Below are positions 9,906 to 22,795 of a stretch of DNA of 64,000 nucleotides, piece after piece. How positions within the stretch are numbered: position 1 is the first letter of the stretch; every line of letters starts with the position of its first letter. The stretch lies in the NCBI GenBank assembly GCA_964058845.1, contig CAXKVR010000004.1, forward strand, positions 62,001 to 126,000, given 5' to 3'. Below the pieces are notes generated by a model, which did no database searches, was not told the origin of the DNA, and was given only the letters and a program-made list of their open reading frames with translations. The DNA comes from Carex sylvatica (taxonomy: Eukaryota; Streptophyta; Magnoliopsida; Poales; Cyperaceae). Made by a program: the position numbers and the translations under genes.

Positions 9906-10515
9906 ACAACGGACGGTCCAGAACCGTTATTTTAACTTTGGCGCGAATCTCAAAAGGAATCCCTATAGTTTCTATCACTGTTGTAAATTATGATACCGTC
10001 AAGCGATTGAAAAATTGCAAAACAAAGAGTTTATATGATTTTTTTTCCTTCGAAGCATATAAACTATTTTTTATTGTTTCTTTTTTTTTTTCAAATTTTT
10101 GTTTAATCACAATCAATAATCATTAATTATAACTATAAAATATTTATTCAAACTACTAAATTTTACTAAATAAGCACAATTTAATAATGTAATAAAACAA
10201 TCACAACTTAAACAAGCCCAAAGACTAAAATTAATTAAACAAACACAACTTAATAATATAAGAAATTAATTAAACAAGCATAGTTAAACTTAATATAGTT
10301 TAAACAAGCTCATTTAATTTGTTTGAGAATACAATATATAATTTATATTGATCATAATCAATGATTAGTCTCAATCCACTTAATATAGTTTAATTTTAGT
10401 ATTACATCTATTAAAAGAAAAAAAATCAACATCCTAACAAATTTCTCATGTATTTACTGAACACCTATATTGTTTTAAGAACAAAGTTTTTTTTTACAAA
10501 TACTGATACACCTAT
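9906..10515. other. AT-rich intergenic DNA
   Basis: Nothing recognisable beyond repeated ACAACTTAAT / TTAAACAAGC phrases. Confidence 0.45.
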
Positions 10516-10524
10516 TATTAGAAA

Positions 10525-10930
10525 GAGGAGGGTTCAAATGCACCATCATTTTGGTGCTCCAATATGCACCATATCTTTTATCTCTATTTTCAAAGTTCGA
10601 ACAGTCAATCCGAACCACTCAACATGATCTTTGTAATAAAATATGCTTGGAGACCAAATTTTATATTTTTTAGAATTTTTTTACTGTTTTTTTAGATAGA
10701 TACAAAATCACATTTTTAAGGAGATTCTGGACCATCCAATAAAGTCATACTGTACCTATCTAAAAAAATAGTAAAAAAATTCTAAAAAATATAAAATTTG
10801 GTCTCCAGGCATATTTTATTATGAAGATCATGTTGAGCAGTTTGGATCAACTGTTTGGACTTTGAAAATGGAGATAAAGTACGTGGTGCATATTGGAGCA
10901 CCAAAATAATGGTGCATTGAAACCCTCCTC
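10525..10930. mobile_element. 406-bp Mutator-type MITE
   Basis: The ends GAGGAGGGTT and CATTTTGGTGCTCCAATATG have inverted partners at the right end, with arms of about 190 bp. A perfect 9-bp duplication TATTAGAAA lies at 10516-10524 and 10931-10939. Its interior (AAATATGCTTGGAGACCAAA, TTTTTTAGATAGRTA) is shared with diverged relatives at 16796-17182, 44887-45095 and 61222-61522. Confidence 0.9.
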
Positions 10931-10939
10931 TATTAGAAA

Positions 10940-12090
10940 ATAATGACAACATTAAAAAACACCATCAACAAAATTCATTTATGTAAAAATTTAATTTATT
11001 TATGAAAGTGAAACATTTCATGTTAGTGGAAAGTACAATACTACGTGTAAGATATATAAGGACAAATATAATTATATGAAATTAATCTACTTTCAAGTTA
11101 GGAGAAAAATAATAATTACGAAAACTATTGAGAATATCCAATAAAAAAAAGAAACTATAATGAAAGATGAATGAAAACTATCATTATTATAATTTGTATA
11201 GGCAGATTAACTATTTGTACAACTTGAACAAAATGAGTGTGATTTTCGACTCAAAAGTCAAGATATAGTAGAAAACAATAGTGAGAAAACTAGTTATTCT
11301 TATAGATATTTTTGTCATGCAAGTATAAATACTTAAAACAAAATAATATCTCTATGAAAGGACCAAACTAGTCAAAGGTATGGTTTTGAAACTCGAAATA
11401 GAAAGATAAAAAGACCTGTAGGCTACTGAAATCAGCATGTTGCGCGTGAATTTGGAATTGATCGAGTAGTAATGGAAAAAAGGATTTTCTTTTTCTTTCA
11501 AATTTTTTTGGTACTAAAATAAGGAAAAAAAATTATATAAAAAAAACTTCATCCAAAAGTACGTTAAGACATACAATTTTATTCACACGAAACTAGTTTA
11601 ATAAAAAAAGGATAAGAAAAAGGAAAAGGATCCGGACCTGATAGAATCAATTGTAAATTTCAGCAAAATCAAATACTTCATATGTACGGAAAATATTTAA
11701 CTAGTATTCATGTTGAAAATTATATCATAAATAATGTTATCCGAAACATAAAATTTTAAAAAATAAAAATAATATTAATACTAATCAGGTTACACCGGTA
11801 GGGACAAAAACATAATAAATTAAAAATATCAAATCTAATCAGATATGCAAATTTTTTTCTAATTTTTATTATTTACAGAGCACATGATAAATTCTGAAAT
11901 TCTTCCATATTATTCTTGGCAGATCCTGCAAGATCTAATATTTTATCTCAGTTAATAAACAATTACACACAGAAAATAAAAGTCTTCAAAAAACAATAAT
12001 AGCCCAATTAAATAAAGTAAGTAATTACTGGCCCATTAAAACTTTACAGACGGCCCAAATTTGCTCTCCTTTGTTTTTTCCTCGGCTTCT
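10940..12090. other. AT-rich intergenic DNA
   Basis: No gene, RNA or bounded repeat identified. Confidence 0.45.
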
Positions 12091-12099
12091 ATTTATTAA

Positions 12100-12820
12100 T
12101 TAATTAATGATCGAATCCAACCCGACATATTTCCTTCATCCTTTTTAATTTCCCTTTTAAAAAGATGGATCAATCCCGCTGCCTTTTCTTTTCTTCCTCC
12201 TTTTAATTAGCGGAGCACCGCTACCCTAAAATCTCTCTTCCTCGTCAATAAAAGGATCGGTTAAAAAAAAAAAAAAAAAAAAATCAAATCTGAAGACACT
12301 TGGACGGTGAGTCACTCGGACGGCGAGTCTCTTCCGATCCCAGGGTATTTTTTTTTTCTCCAGAAACGGTGAGTCACTCGGTTTGGAAAATAGCCCAATA
12401 ATCGGATCATGGGTTGCCATGGTTTCTCCAAACCACGGTAGCAACAATGGTCTATTGCTTCTTATGGTAGCAGGTCCTAATTTTATGTAAGGTACTTCAC
12501 AAACGAAAGAATTGGGGGAGCCTGGGACCAAGCTGGCCACCCCTTCTCTCCTTTTCCGAGGGGTTCAGATTAGTTGACTTTGAGTAATTCTAAACTTTGA
12601 TTACTTGTAAAGAAAAAATAAATAAAATAAAATAATTTGAAATGCGAACCTAGCTTATTATGCAGATAGAATAATTGAACTTAGTCTTCTTTTAAAATAA
12701 TCTGTATTATATTGTTGGAATCATATGAACTGTTGTTACAATGGAAATTGATAATCTTATTGGTTCAATCCAATTCTACCATCTTCTGATCTGATTACTG
12801 ATCCTATAATTTGACAATAG
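12100..12820 (+). promoter_or_regulatory. AAPT promoter / 5' untranslated region
   Basis: The C/T-rich stretch near 12190-12245 (CTACCCTAAAATCTCTCTTC) looks like a plant 5' UTR. The bases immediately before the AAPT ATG are TTGACAATAG, so an intron acceptor could abut the start codon, meaning a 5' UTR intron. The donor is not certain. The minus-strand open frame at 12226-12540 is not believed to be coding. Confidence 0.4.
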
Positions 12821-14020
12821 ATGGGATATATCGGCCACCATGGCGTGGCAACTCTGCATAAGTACAAGTACAGTGGCGTCGATAACTCGCTCGTGGCAAA
12901 GTACATCTTGCAACCCTTCTGGACCCGATGCGTCACACTCTTCCCTCTTTGGATGCCGTATGATATTATTTTTTATTTTTTTTGTTGGGTTTGCTTGGAT
13001 TTTTGGTTACCTTCTTGATAGTTTATTCTGGTTGTTTTGTGGTGCTTAAGGGACTTGCAGATGCGGCCCCCTTATTCCCAGTAAACACCAACTTTGCAAA
13101 TTGTAATGCACAAGCAGAACAATTCAACAGTGAAATGCCAATTGCCATCCCATTTTATATTGATATCACTTGATCCTATGGTTTTAAAAATTGACTACCA
13201 TAATAGATAACACTGATATGTGCACAGTTTCATATTTTGAACTATGTTTATGTTGTCCGTGGTTTCTGATACAATAGTGTTATGCTCTTTAATAGTGTTT
13301 CATGGACTGATATGTATTTTCTGTATCTTTTTGGTGTCATGTTGGGATTCTTCCAGGCCAAATATGGTAAGAACTTGAACAGTGCACCTTGTCAATTTCA
13401 TTCCTTGAACTTTCTTGCTTTCAGCTGTAAAAAATGTTATGAATTCTGCATTGATTACTATTATCTTTTCCAGATTACCCTGACAGGATTCACATTTTTA
13501 TTAATATCGGCACTTTTAGGTTATGTAAGTAGCTATTATCCCTTTCTTAGTTTAAACTTTCTGTAGATTGGACCTCCTTTATCTTGCAGATTTTGACAAG
13601 GCTAAAATATAGTATCTTCAGTTGTATAATAAATATCATTTAATGCTGTAACAATAATATGCACATAGATATATTCACCACGGTTGGATACAGCACCGCC
13701 TAGGTGGGTCCACCTTGCTCATGGTTTGCTTCTCTTCTTATACCAGGTTTGTTTTAAAGACCACTCTTTCAATTGTTGTGTGAAGGTATTGATAAAGGCC
13801 CATTTCCTTTTCCTTCTTTTTTCCTCTTTATTTTTTTATTTTTTGGCTTAATTTTATAGCCAGAATATTTTATATTTGCCTGGTCTTAAGTTCAAGATTT
13901 GCAAGTACCACTTCTGTCAAGAAGTGTGCTGTGTACCCTCAGGTTGAAGTTCAAGGACTGGTAGAAGCCTGCTAACCACTGTATTCCTTCTTGCAACGAA
14001 ACTCCTGTTTATGTTGATAT

Positions 14021-14051
<31 letters not shown>

Positions 14052-17000
14052 TCTTTTTTGTAAAAGTAATATATGACAGACATTTGACGCTGTTGATGGT
14101 AAGCAAGCGAGGCGCACTAACTCATCTAGTCCCCTAGGAGAACTTTTCGACCATGGTACTCTTTTACTCCCCCTTCCACACACACACACACAGTTTTCTC
14201 AGTGAGCTTTATCTAGATTATGATTGCTAACCTTTCAAAACTTTTATGCTGTCCAGGATGTGATGCCCTTGCCTGTGCTGTATGTCCTTATCCTCTTTTG
14301 AATTCTGATTTTATTTTGAGGCTCAATTCTGATTTTATTCTGCTGACTATATGTCTTAGAAATGTACATTTAATTAAATTTGCGCGATATAAAAAATATG
14401 GCTTGTTATCATATTATTGAATTTGAATGTCCTAAAAGAAACAGCCAATTGCAATGAAGTAAAAAATGAAAGATCATAAATAAATTTTGTTCAAAATGAG
14501 GCTCTCCTGCCTCAAATCAATTAAGGAGTGCTAGAATGTTTATCTTACAGGAACCTTCTACCAAAAAGGCTGTTGGTTTCATTTTTCAAAAATTCAGGGG
14601 TGCGGTGGGGTGGAGGGATAGTTAAGTGACTTATTTTATGAATTCAAAATTTAAAAGGGATTATCAGCAATTAGAGCTTTGCTTTATTTCTTTCCTGCAA
14701 GTTCTTAATCTAAACTAATGAAGTTACTAATTTTAGTTTGAAGCATTGGCATTTGGGAGCTCAATCATGTGTGGAAGATACACATTTATCTTCTGGGTTA
14801 TTGCTGCCATTCCATTTTATTTGGCTACATGGGAACAGTAAGTGTTTTCTTCATTATTGTTTACTTGTTTACGACTTATTATTTGAATCTATCTTTGAGT
14901 TTCAACTTTCAACTCTAGTTTTGATTACCAAATCTTTCACCGATTATCTGCATCATAAAAGTGTAATTCAAACTTTATAATTTCTGACTATTCACATGTT
15001 GATCTCTATGTTTTCCATACTGTTTCTTTGCTATTGATGCATACTTTGATATTACCATCCAGTTTCTTCACAAACACGCTAATCCTACCAATACTCAATG
15101 GACCAACTGAAGGCCTGATGCTGATATATGTCTGCCATTTCTTTACATTTCTCACAGGTACTATCAACCAGTGAGTTTCTCTTGAGATTAGTCAGGTTAA
15201 GTACCTGTGCAGTACTGGTATATGCATATTGTTCTTTTTTGTGTTTTTGGTTGAGTGGACATAGTTAATAGTCTATTATTAGGTTTGATTAGAATCACCA
15301 GAAGCGAACTGATGCCACAGACAAACTTGGTGCTGTATGCTATGTCTTTTATTGGCCTCATCTGTGAAAAGTATGATGCTTGCTATTTTGAATTATCATC
15401 TGTTACATGCTTGATAATTACCTTGTCTTGCTTAGGTGCTGAATGGTGGGCCCAAGGTTTCAGGAAGTCAATACCCTTTTTAAGTTGGATACCATTTGTA
15501 CCAGGTATTCCACTACTTAGAATGACTAAACATGACAATGTTCTTATAGTGTTTTTCTGTCAGTTATTGCAAATTGCACGAGTAAAATTTTGATCAAATT
15601 GACCTGGCATACAATTTGATGACAAGGTCAGCTACCTTTGAAACCCCATCATTTTTTTTTGCTCAAATTTAGTTTAATCCATGCTTAATGACAGAAATTT
15701 TGACAGAAGTTTATATGGGTTGATAAATACCCAGAGTTAATTGTATCAATTACAAAATAAGATTTGTTTTTTTAGCACCAAGGTCCATTAAGTGCTCGTG
15801 TCAGTTTTAGCCTTGTGGTTACATTCTGCATGTACGGCACAAGAATCTCTTGTTAAGATTGTAGAGAACGATATTTAAGTTTTGTGCTGTTATGCTCTTC
15901 ACAGCCTGACATTATATAAATTTTTGTACCAGAAATCCCAGTATTTGGTGTTGTGTTAGCTTTCATGATCCTGTTCGCTGTAATCCCCACTATTGCATCC
16001 AAGTAAGCTTCGTTCTTGCAAGAGCAACATTCCTGCTATTTTGCATTTTTATGCCCTTTTGTTTGGTTTCAGTTCTTTACAACTACCCTCGCTATATATA
16101 AGCATTTTCATCCCAGTGTTGGTGTTGTAACAAATTATCAGGGTTTGTTTTGTTCTTTTCTTTCATGCAGTATTGGTAATGTACAGAAGGTGGTCGCTGC
16201 GAAGAAAGGGAACATGCTGTCAGCATTGGCAATGGTTAGTTTGTACATGAATACTTTATTAAATGCAGTTTATATCTAAAAAATAATGTTACACCCAAGA
16301 TTCAGGCTTTATTTTACCATTGTTCAAAATCTTACAAAAATATAGTTTCACTTATATATAATATAATTTTTTTTTTTACTTTAACAGCTCCTTCCCTTCA
16401 ATGCACTTTTGGCTGGTGTTGGTATCTGGTTTGTCGCTCATATCACATGATTGTTTTTCCCTTCCATTTGTATAGTATAAATATTGGTGCATCTGTTTAT
16501 TTATTGCTGGAAAAAATACAACTCTTAATGGGCAGGGCATATTTGTCCCCTTCTGACATAATGAAGAACTATCCTCATCTCCTAGTTGTTGGAACTGGTT
16601 TTGCTTTTGGATTTCTAGTCGTGAGATACCATCTCTTTCATTACCTCTTTTTTTTTTATTAAATAAAGATCGACTTTAATAATTTGTAGTGGGGTTTGCT
16701 AAAAATGAATGTTGTATTTAGAATACCTAGTTTTCTAGCAGACATCTTAGTGGCCCTTAGAATCAATGAGCTGATTTTTGTAAATGCATAAGAGTGAGGC
16801 CATGGTAATATGCATATTACATGGCGGCTCGCGCTATGGACTCATATCTCCATTTTTAAGGTCCAAAGAGTCGATCTTAACCGTTAAACATGATCTTCAT
16901 ATGAAAATATACTTGAAGACAATTTTAATTTTTTTAAGTTTTACTATTTTTTAGATAGGTAGAAAATCAATTGATTTGAAAATTCTGGACCATTTAAAAG

Positions 17001-18018
17001 CAGTGGGTTTTTACCTATCTAAAAAATAGTAATACAATTCTAAAAAAGGAAAAATTTGCTCTCCAAGTACATTTTCATATGGAGATCATATTTAACGGTT
17101 AGGATCGATTGTTTGACCTTTGAAAATAGAATATGGATCCATGGTACGGGTTAATCTGAAGTATGCATATTACCATAGCTTCAGTCAATGTATAATACAA
17201 TATTTGTGAAATTAAATTTAAGTTGTACAGAGACCTGTCTACCATCATTGCTATTATAAACTCTTGTTATTATTTTATTTGACAGGGGAGAATGATACTG
17301 GCTCATCTATGTGATGAGCCCAAAGGTTTAAAAACTGGAATGTGCATGGTACTCTCTCTTTTATACTCTTATTGTGGAAGTTTCTTATTTGTGCTTGATT
17401 TGCAATAGGATTGAGCATGTTTACTAAATCTATATATTTATCAGTCTCTCGTGTTCCTCCCCTTTGCTATTGCCAATGCACTCACTGCAAAACTGAATGA
17501 GGGGTATGTTTCCTTTTTCTCGTCTTTTTACTGTGAGACAGTTATTTCTATTGTCATTGCATGACAACCTCTTATTGTGAATCTCACAGTTTCTATTGTG
17601 CTTCTGTTGTATGCAGTGTGCCTCTAGTAGACGAGTCTCTTGTTCTTCTTTTATATTGTGTTTACACAGGTAAAGCCATCACTCATTTAGCACTGCCATG
17701 AAAAAAGCATCATTTTCTCAAAAAAAGAAAAAGAGAAAAGCACAATTTTAATGCATATGCCTAATCTTGTATCAGTGCCTTTCACTTTACTTGGCTTAAG
17801 TTGAAATATTTGACTCTGTTCTTGTTTTAATACAGTTGGTCTGTACCTATATTTTGCAACATCGGTCATCCATGAAATTAAAAATGCTCTAGGAATCTAC
17901 TGCTTCAGGTTACCAATATATCTTTTGTTTAATTCAGACTATTTATTTGAAGAAAAGTATTCCTTTAATTTGAGTTTCTTTTTCTATATATAACAGGATA
18001 ACTAGGAAGGAGGCTTAG
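12821..18018 (+). CDS. AAPT1: Aminoalcohol phosphotransferase (choline/ethanolaminephosphotransferase)
   Basis: Catalyses the last step of the CDP-choline/CDP-ethanolamine pathway: diacylglycerol plus CDP-aminoalcohol gives phosphatidylcholine or phosphatidylethanolamine in the ER membrane. Eighteen coding exons, all introns GT-AG: 12821-12957, 13357-13366, 13474-13524, 13669-13746, 14080-14155, 14257-14279, 14737-14837, 15063-15157, 15436-15504, 15933-16002, 16171-16234, 16388-16428, 16536-16620, 17286-17348, 17445-17503, 17617-17669, 17836-17908, 17997-18018. They sum to 1170 nt, a 389-aa protein, which is the length I recall for Arabidopsis AAPT1. The protein starts [10 protein letters not shown] and ends ITRKEA. 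The CDP-alcohol phosphotransferase signature is complete: D95, D98-G99, A102-R103, G112, D116, D120. Many hydrophobic segments are expected membrane helices. Exons of 10 and 23 nt are unusually small. Intron 13 holds a MITE. No disabling change seen. Confidence 0.95.
13357..13366 (+). other. AAPT1: AAPT 10-nt micro-exon (exon 2)
   Basis: GCCAAATATG lies between TTCTTCCAG and GTAAGAAC. Joined after exon 1 (...ATGCC) and before exon 3 (ATTACC...), it restores M-P-P-N-M-I-T-L, the conserved AAPT sequence. Without it the junction shifts frame. Confidence 0.9.
14021..14050 (+). repeat. (TG)n(TA)n microsatellite in AAPT intron 4
   Basis: About eleven TG units followed by TA units, 30 bp before exon 5. 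A second (CA) run lies at about 14176-14191 in intron 5. Confidence 0.9.
16796..17182. mobile_element. MITE in AAPT intron 13
   Basis: The left end GAGGCCATGGTAATATGCAT and the right end, read inward as GAAGCTATGGTAATATGCAT, pair, and the arms run about 180 bp through CTTGAAGACA / TTTTTTAGATAGGTAGAAAA. No clean target duplication is visible. It is related to 10525-10930 and 61222-61522. It lies wholly inside an intron and does not touch the splice sites. Confidence 0.8.
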
Positions 18019-18343
18019 TTTGGTTGTCGAGTTTTCTCTAGCAGAAATACTTCTGTTTCCTTGGTGTCTCTTGGTTGGGGCAAGGTTACAGTAGAAAATT
18101 ATCAGATTTTTTTTGGCATTGCTTGTTGCACTTTTTCGCATATTTCAAACGCAGCCAGTGAAAATATATATGATTTTCTTCAAACTTTTGAGGTCATTGG
18201 AATCAACAGGTATTGTACTGCTCCTGATTCTTGTTGGAAAGACAATTTAGTATTAGGTTCTATGTTTTGCATGGAAGTGATATTATGATATCTTGACGAT
18301 AGAATGGGTTGCTGTGGTTATAGATTAACGTCTAATTCTATTA

Positions 18344-18349
18344 AATAAA
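18344..18349 (+). terminator. Possible AAPT polyadenylation signal
   Basis: AATAAA about 330 bp after the AAPT stop codon. Plausible only; plant signals are loose. Confidence 0.3.
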
Positions 18350-18369
18350 ATGCTTTTCCAGATGGTTGA

Positions 18370-19093
18370 ACAGTACCCTAAGATGTAAGCATTTACATTT
18401 GCATTATAACTAGTTTTGCTCTAATTGTGAACTTGCTACTTGTTGAAAATTCCTAGTTAGATTTTTTATTTATTAAATAGTTATGGTACACCTCAGCATC
18501 TTTTAGATGCAAACTATTTTTTAGAATTGTACTAGCGTCTTTTCTTAGAGAAACGAGGGCTCGTGCTAGTGATGAACTTTGCGGTTCTTCTAGTTAGAAT
18601 TCAAACAGAAGTGCTTTTCGTTTGCTGGTTTAATATTTGATGTATTTATACTATGGTTCAAACGTCTGATTTCAAATTGATGTGCCAGTCAAAATGAATG
18701 GACCAAATCTGAGTCTCACTCTCACTCTGTAGTTTATTCCGTACGAGTGGAGAGGAGCTGAAACCGTACTAGGCCACTCCTGATTACCTGAACCGTAGAC
18801 AGCCATCTTAATTCACAATAAGCAACTTAAAATTCTTTTAATTTTCAAGTAGCAACCAAATATGTCCATAAACCTCGTGTAGGATGTAAAATTAAATAAT
18901 AATTCTACTATATATATGAGTATATACTAGTTACTATTTTATTTCAAAGTCAACTCAAACGTGTTGGACTATTACTAGATAACAAAAAGTGAATAATATA
19001 CATTAAATTTTTTTTTATTTAGAAATAAAATATTTTTTTCTTCTGAAAAAGGAAGGGTTTGAGTTGACTCTGAAAATTGATTCCACGTTCGCC
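18370..19093. other. Intergenic DNA after AAPT
   Basis: No gene or bounded element recognised. Confidence 0.45.
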
Positions 19094-19102
19094 GTATGCG
19101 GT

Positions 19103-19321
19103 GAATACGTATCCTCTGCCTTAACTCAAAAAGAATCTTTTGAGTTAATGGATCTCAATCGTCTGATTTTAAACGGAGTTAATTTGATCTCTGCTTATGA
19201 TATAGAAAACTCTTTAATATTAGTGCAGATCTAGTCTGCATAAATCTTAAAATAGATCGGATAGTTAAGATTTATTAACTCAAAAGATTCTCTTTTGAGT
19301 TAATGCAGAGGATACAAATTC
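19103..19321. mobile_element. 219-bp MITE, best copy of its family
   Basis: The left arm runs GAATACGTATCCTCTGCCTT then AACTC. The right arm, read inward, runs GAATTTGTATCCTCTGCATT then AACTCAAAAGA; arms are about 50 bp. Flanks GTATGCGGT (19094-19102) and GTGTGTGGT (19322-19330) agree at 7 of 9 positions. A second copy is at 2905-3110. The end motif also occurs in the FRS promoter and near 48180. Confidence 0.85.
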
Positions 19322-19357
19322 GTGTGTGGTATGTGGCGGGTTGGAAAATCACTTGTA

Positions 19358-19842
19358 CTTGTTTTAAACGGTTAAACGGTCAGTTCGATTAAAACTGAAT
19401 TAAAATAATTAAATCAAATTTTTTTTTTCAGTTTTTAAAAATAGAACCGAACTGATTAAACTTATAAATCGATTAAGAAGCGAATCAAATAAACCGAAGT
19501 AAATTTCGATTTATTCGGTTCAAATCGAAGTAAACCTATTGATATCATTATTAATAAAAATTAAACATATTTATATATATATAGATGTTTTTAAATATCT
19601 AAACTAAAATGAAAGAAAGAAAGTAATGATTGAACCAAACAAAATATAAATCATACTTGAACCAATATAATTCGGTCGGTTCAGTTTAGTCGGTTTTAAA
19701 AAATCTAAATTGATCCGAACTATTTAAACCAAAATAATTCAAAAATTCAACTTAACCTATCCATTTAAATTGAAAAAATGAACCATTGATTTAAATTTTT
19801 TCGATTCGGTTGAAAACCGAACAAATAATTTGAACACCCCTA
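19358..19842. mobile_element. hAT-type element, left end eroded
   Basis: The right end TTTGAACACCCCTA is a typical end of short plant hAT elements (TAGGGGTGTTCAAA read inward). The interior has repeated inverted CCGAA/TTCGGTT motifs. The left end is poorly preserved and no clear 8-bp duplication is seen. Related copies or ends are at 47450-47839 and 23870-24000. Confidence 0.6.
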
Positions 19843-20267
19843 CTTATGGTGAAAACAATATCCCATATTTGAAAATAATATTATAAATAAGCAATATCTC
19901 CACGTTCACACTGAAGCATTGATGGGGTAGAAATTGCACAATCGTTAATACTCAAGAATCCTGCTTTTTTTCGAGAAATCGCGCGTAATGTCAAAACTTC
20001 CTTCATGGAACGAAAGAGGGGTTTTAGGAAGTCATCTATTCTTTTAATTTTCTTTTCTCCATGGGAGGAGAGGGCTCGGAGGAAAGACGATTTCTTTGCT
20101 TCAGAGGATTTGTGGGAAATGAGTTTAAGGTGGAGGAATTAGGGGAAATGGAGTTTAAGGGGTGCTACAGATGAAGGGGAGCAAAGAAAGAGAACAACAA
20201 ATTTTCTGTGCAGAGACAAAAACTTTCAAAAGAGGAGAATTGGAGAGGGAGCGATGCAGAACGAGAG

Positions 20268-20559
20268 CCGAAATTTTTAAATGTACCATAATAAAAAAAA
20301 AAAGATAAATCAAAATAATACGGTTTTTTTAAATTTTAAATTTTGACACGGCTGCATTTTCAAGGTGCGACCACTCCTTTTTTTTCGTTCAGATTGAACT
20401 GCCACACGAGAAAGAGACAAAAAAAAAAAAAATGAGCCGCATCCCCTAGATTAGGTCCGCATCTAGGTGATGCGGCCGTGTCAAAATTTGAAATTTTCAA
20501 AAAACGTAATAGTTTGGTTTATTTTTTTTTTGGAGTTATGGCATATTTAAAAATTTCGG
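20268..20559. mobile_element. About 292-bp MITE
   Basis: CCGAAATTTTTAAATGTACC at the left pairs with GGCATATTTAAAAATTTCGG at the right. Arms continue to TTTTGACACGGC and GCCGTGTCAAAA, leaving a loop of about 110 bp. No target duplication was clear. Confidence 0.75.
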
Positions 20560-21216
20560 CCGCACACTGTTTGGAAATGAGACACAAGGCAGAATTTGGC
20601 GAAATCTGTCACTTCCAAATTGAGATATAAATTTTACTTCTTTCTAAGATAGACTGCTCCCATCGTCTCCTTTCTTCTCTTTTCTTTAATGAGATTTCTC
20701 GTCTGATACTGGAGCACACCCTAAGATTCTTTTCTCTTGAGGAAGTGAAAGATACCATGGGGCATCCATGGGCATTGGATCAAGGACCGATGTCCGTATG
20801 AACCGTCCAAATAGCATTAACATGTGCACAGATAAATTCCACACGAATATTAAAGAAGTTAACACCAATTTTGAAGAAAATCAAACGCCTCTGATTGAGC
20901 ATCGGACTGATTTTGATCCAACGCCTATCGGATGCCCTATTCTTTCCAGGAGACGGGTGTAAGAAGCTCACAGCGACACAACGCAAAGGGGTTTAATAAA
21001 AGTTAAGAGATTGCGGTAATACGCGAGGGTTTTAATGAGAGAAACTGTTTTCTTATTCTAATTCGAAAATTATTTTCTAATCCTATTTTTTTGAACTGTA
21101 GCATACCTATACCTTGTATTACATTATGAGGTTTAAAAAATGAGAAGTGATCTTTGTTGCAAATTGTTTTGTACACTAGACAAATGTAAATGCTTCAGTT
21201 TAAAAGAAATTAAATT
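20560..21216. other. Intergenic DNA
   Basis: Short overlapping open frames at 20686-20986 have no recognisable product. No other feature. Confidence 0.4.
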
Positions 21217-21224
21217 ACTGGAGC

Positions 21225-22000
21225 TAGGGGTGCAAACGGATACAGCTAATTTGCTCCGTATTCGTTATGTATTAGGAGATTATTTAAATTCAGATTAATG
21301 GATACGGATAATTGTGAATACGGATACGTATACTTTTTGTATATGGTGAAATAATGACAGATCCGAATACGGATAGTTTCATGAAGATGTAAACGGAGTG
21401 AATATTCGGATGTATCCGGATCCGAAATTGTTTCCAACTGACTCTGACTTTACTGTTCCAGATAAAAGTTGTTATATAATTATTTCATATTTATTTCAGT
21501 CTTAATTATGAGATAAATGATAATACGATCCGGTTTTCAATTTAATCTTTTTTTTACTAGTAATAGTGCTACAATAGCGTTATTTTCTTTTCTTTTTACC
21601 TCAGTTTCTTCACTCTACATTATTTTCCATTCAAGATTTTAGTCCGTAACTGTAGTTTGCTTTTAGCCTCTGTTAAATTGATTTTAGCTCTTATTTCAAG
21701 ACGACAACAAAACACTCTTTTGTCTTTTAAGTTACTTTTTATTAGTTAATTATAACTTTTTATTTATCATATCTTTATTTTTATCTTAAAGTATATAACT
21801 CAATTATTCGACAATTATTCGTTTCGTATCCGTATTCGTAAATTATTTGCTCCGTATTTGTATTCGTTTAAAGCGGATTTAGTTTTAAATTTTGATATCC
21901 ATTTACTATCTGTATCCGTATCCGTATCCACTCATCGAAAGACGTATACGGATATGATATTAGCATTACCCACTCCAAATCTGCTCCGTTTTCACTCCTA
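21225..22000. mobile_element. 776-bp hAT-type non-autonomous element
   Basis: The ends TAGGGGTGCAAACGGA (left) and TAGGAGTGAAAACGGAGCAG (right, read inward) lie inside a perfect 8-bp duplication ACTGGAGC (21217-21224 and 22001-22008). The interior has many CCGTATTCG / CGAATACGG subterminal motifs. No transposase remains. Confidence 0.9.
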
Positions 22001-22085
22001 ACTGGAGCATTTGATACTTTTATTTGTTCTAGTACTACCAAAGCTTTCTACATGGCAACATCTCAGTCGTGGAGAGGACAAAATG

Positions 22086-22786
22086 TAGGAGTGTGAATGG
22101 TACTCTTTTAACCGTTTGATCTGTATCGTATTTAATAAGATATGTATGAGTAAGATATTTTTTTCATTAGGTTATTGGATATGAATATGAATAAGAATTT
22201 TTTTTTTCATTAGCAAGGATATAAGCAAGTACTATTTCGTACCTATTATCATATAGAATAATTAATAAATATAAAACTATATCTGATATTTTTTATTTAT
22301 GCATATAACCATATAATTTTATTATTATAGTTAGAGCCATTTATATTACATATTTCATATTTTTTTAAAATAATTTATGATAAGATAAATTTTTCAACAT
22401 TTTATATAGGCTTTTAAATGGTAATTTATGACAAAATTGGTTTAATACAATATTTTATATTTTATTTAATTAATAATTTATATCTTGTAAAAGATAGAAT
22501 AAAAATTATAAATGGAATAAAAAATATAATTTTTAATATATTGTGCTATTAGATACGTGATGTATTTAATATATTTATTTATTTGTTGTATTTGTGAATT
22601 AAATTATATATGCTGTTAATTACTGTTATTTGTTTCGTTATCCATTATCTTTAATGGATAAGAGTAGGGTATAAGTAAGTTAATTTTTAATAGGTAAGAG
22701 TAGAGTATCGATGAGATTAATTTTCAAGTGGGTACGGGTATGAAAATGTCTCCATCTGATTTGTACTGTATACATTGACACTCCTA
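22086..22786. mobile_element. 701-bp hAT-type non-autonomous element
   Basis: The ends TAGGAGTGTGAATGG and TAGGAGTGTCAATG (right end read inward) are flanked by ACAAAATG and ACAAAAATG, an 8-bp duplication with one slipped A. Starts 85 bp after the previous hAT element. An older relative without clear ends is at 50005-50665. Confidence 0.85.
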
Positions 22787-22795
22787 ACAAAAATG

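Noticed and set aside
12226..12540. 104-codon minus-strand frame
   Set aside because: Overlaps the probable AAPT 5' leader, includes a Phe homopolymer from a poly-A run, and has no homology.
20686..20986. Overlapping frames on both strands
   Set aside because: No recognisable product, no splice or promoter context.
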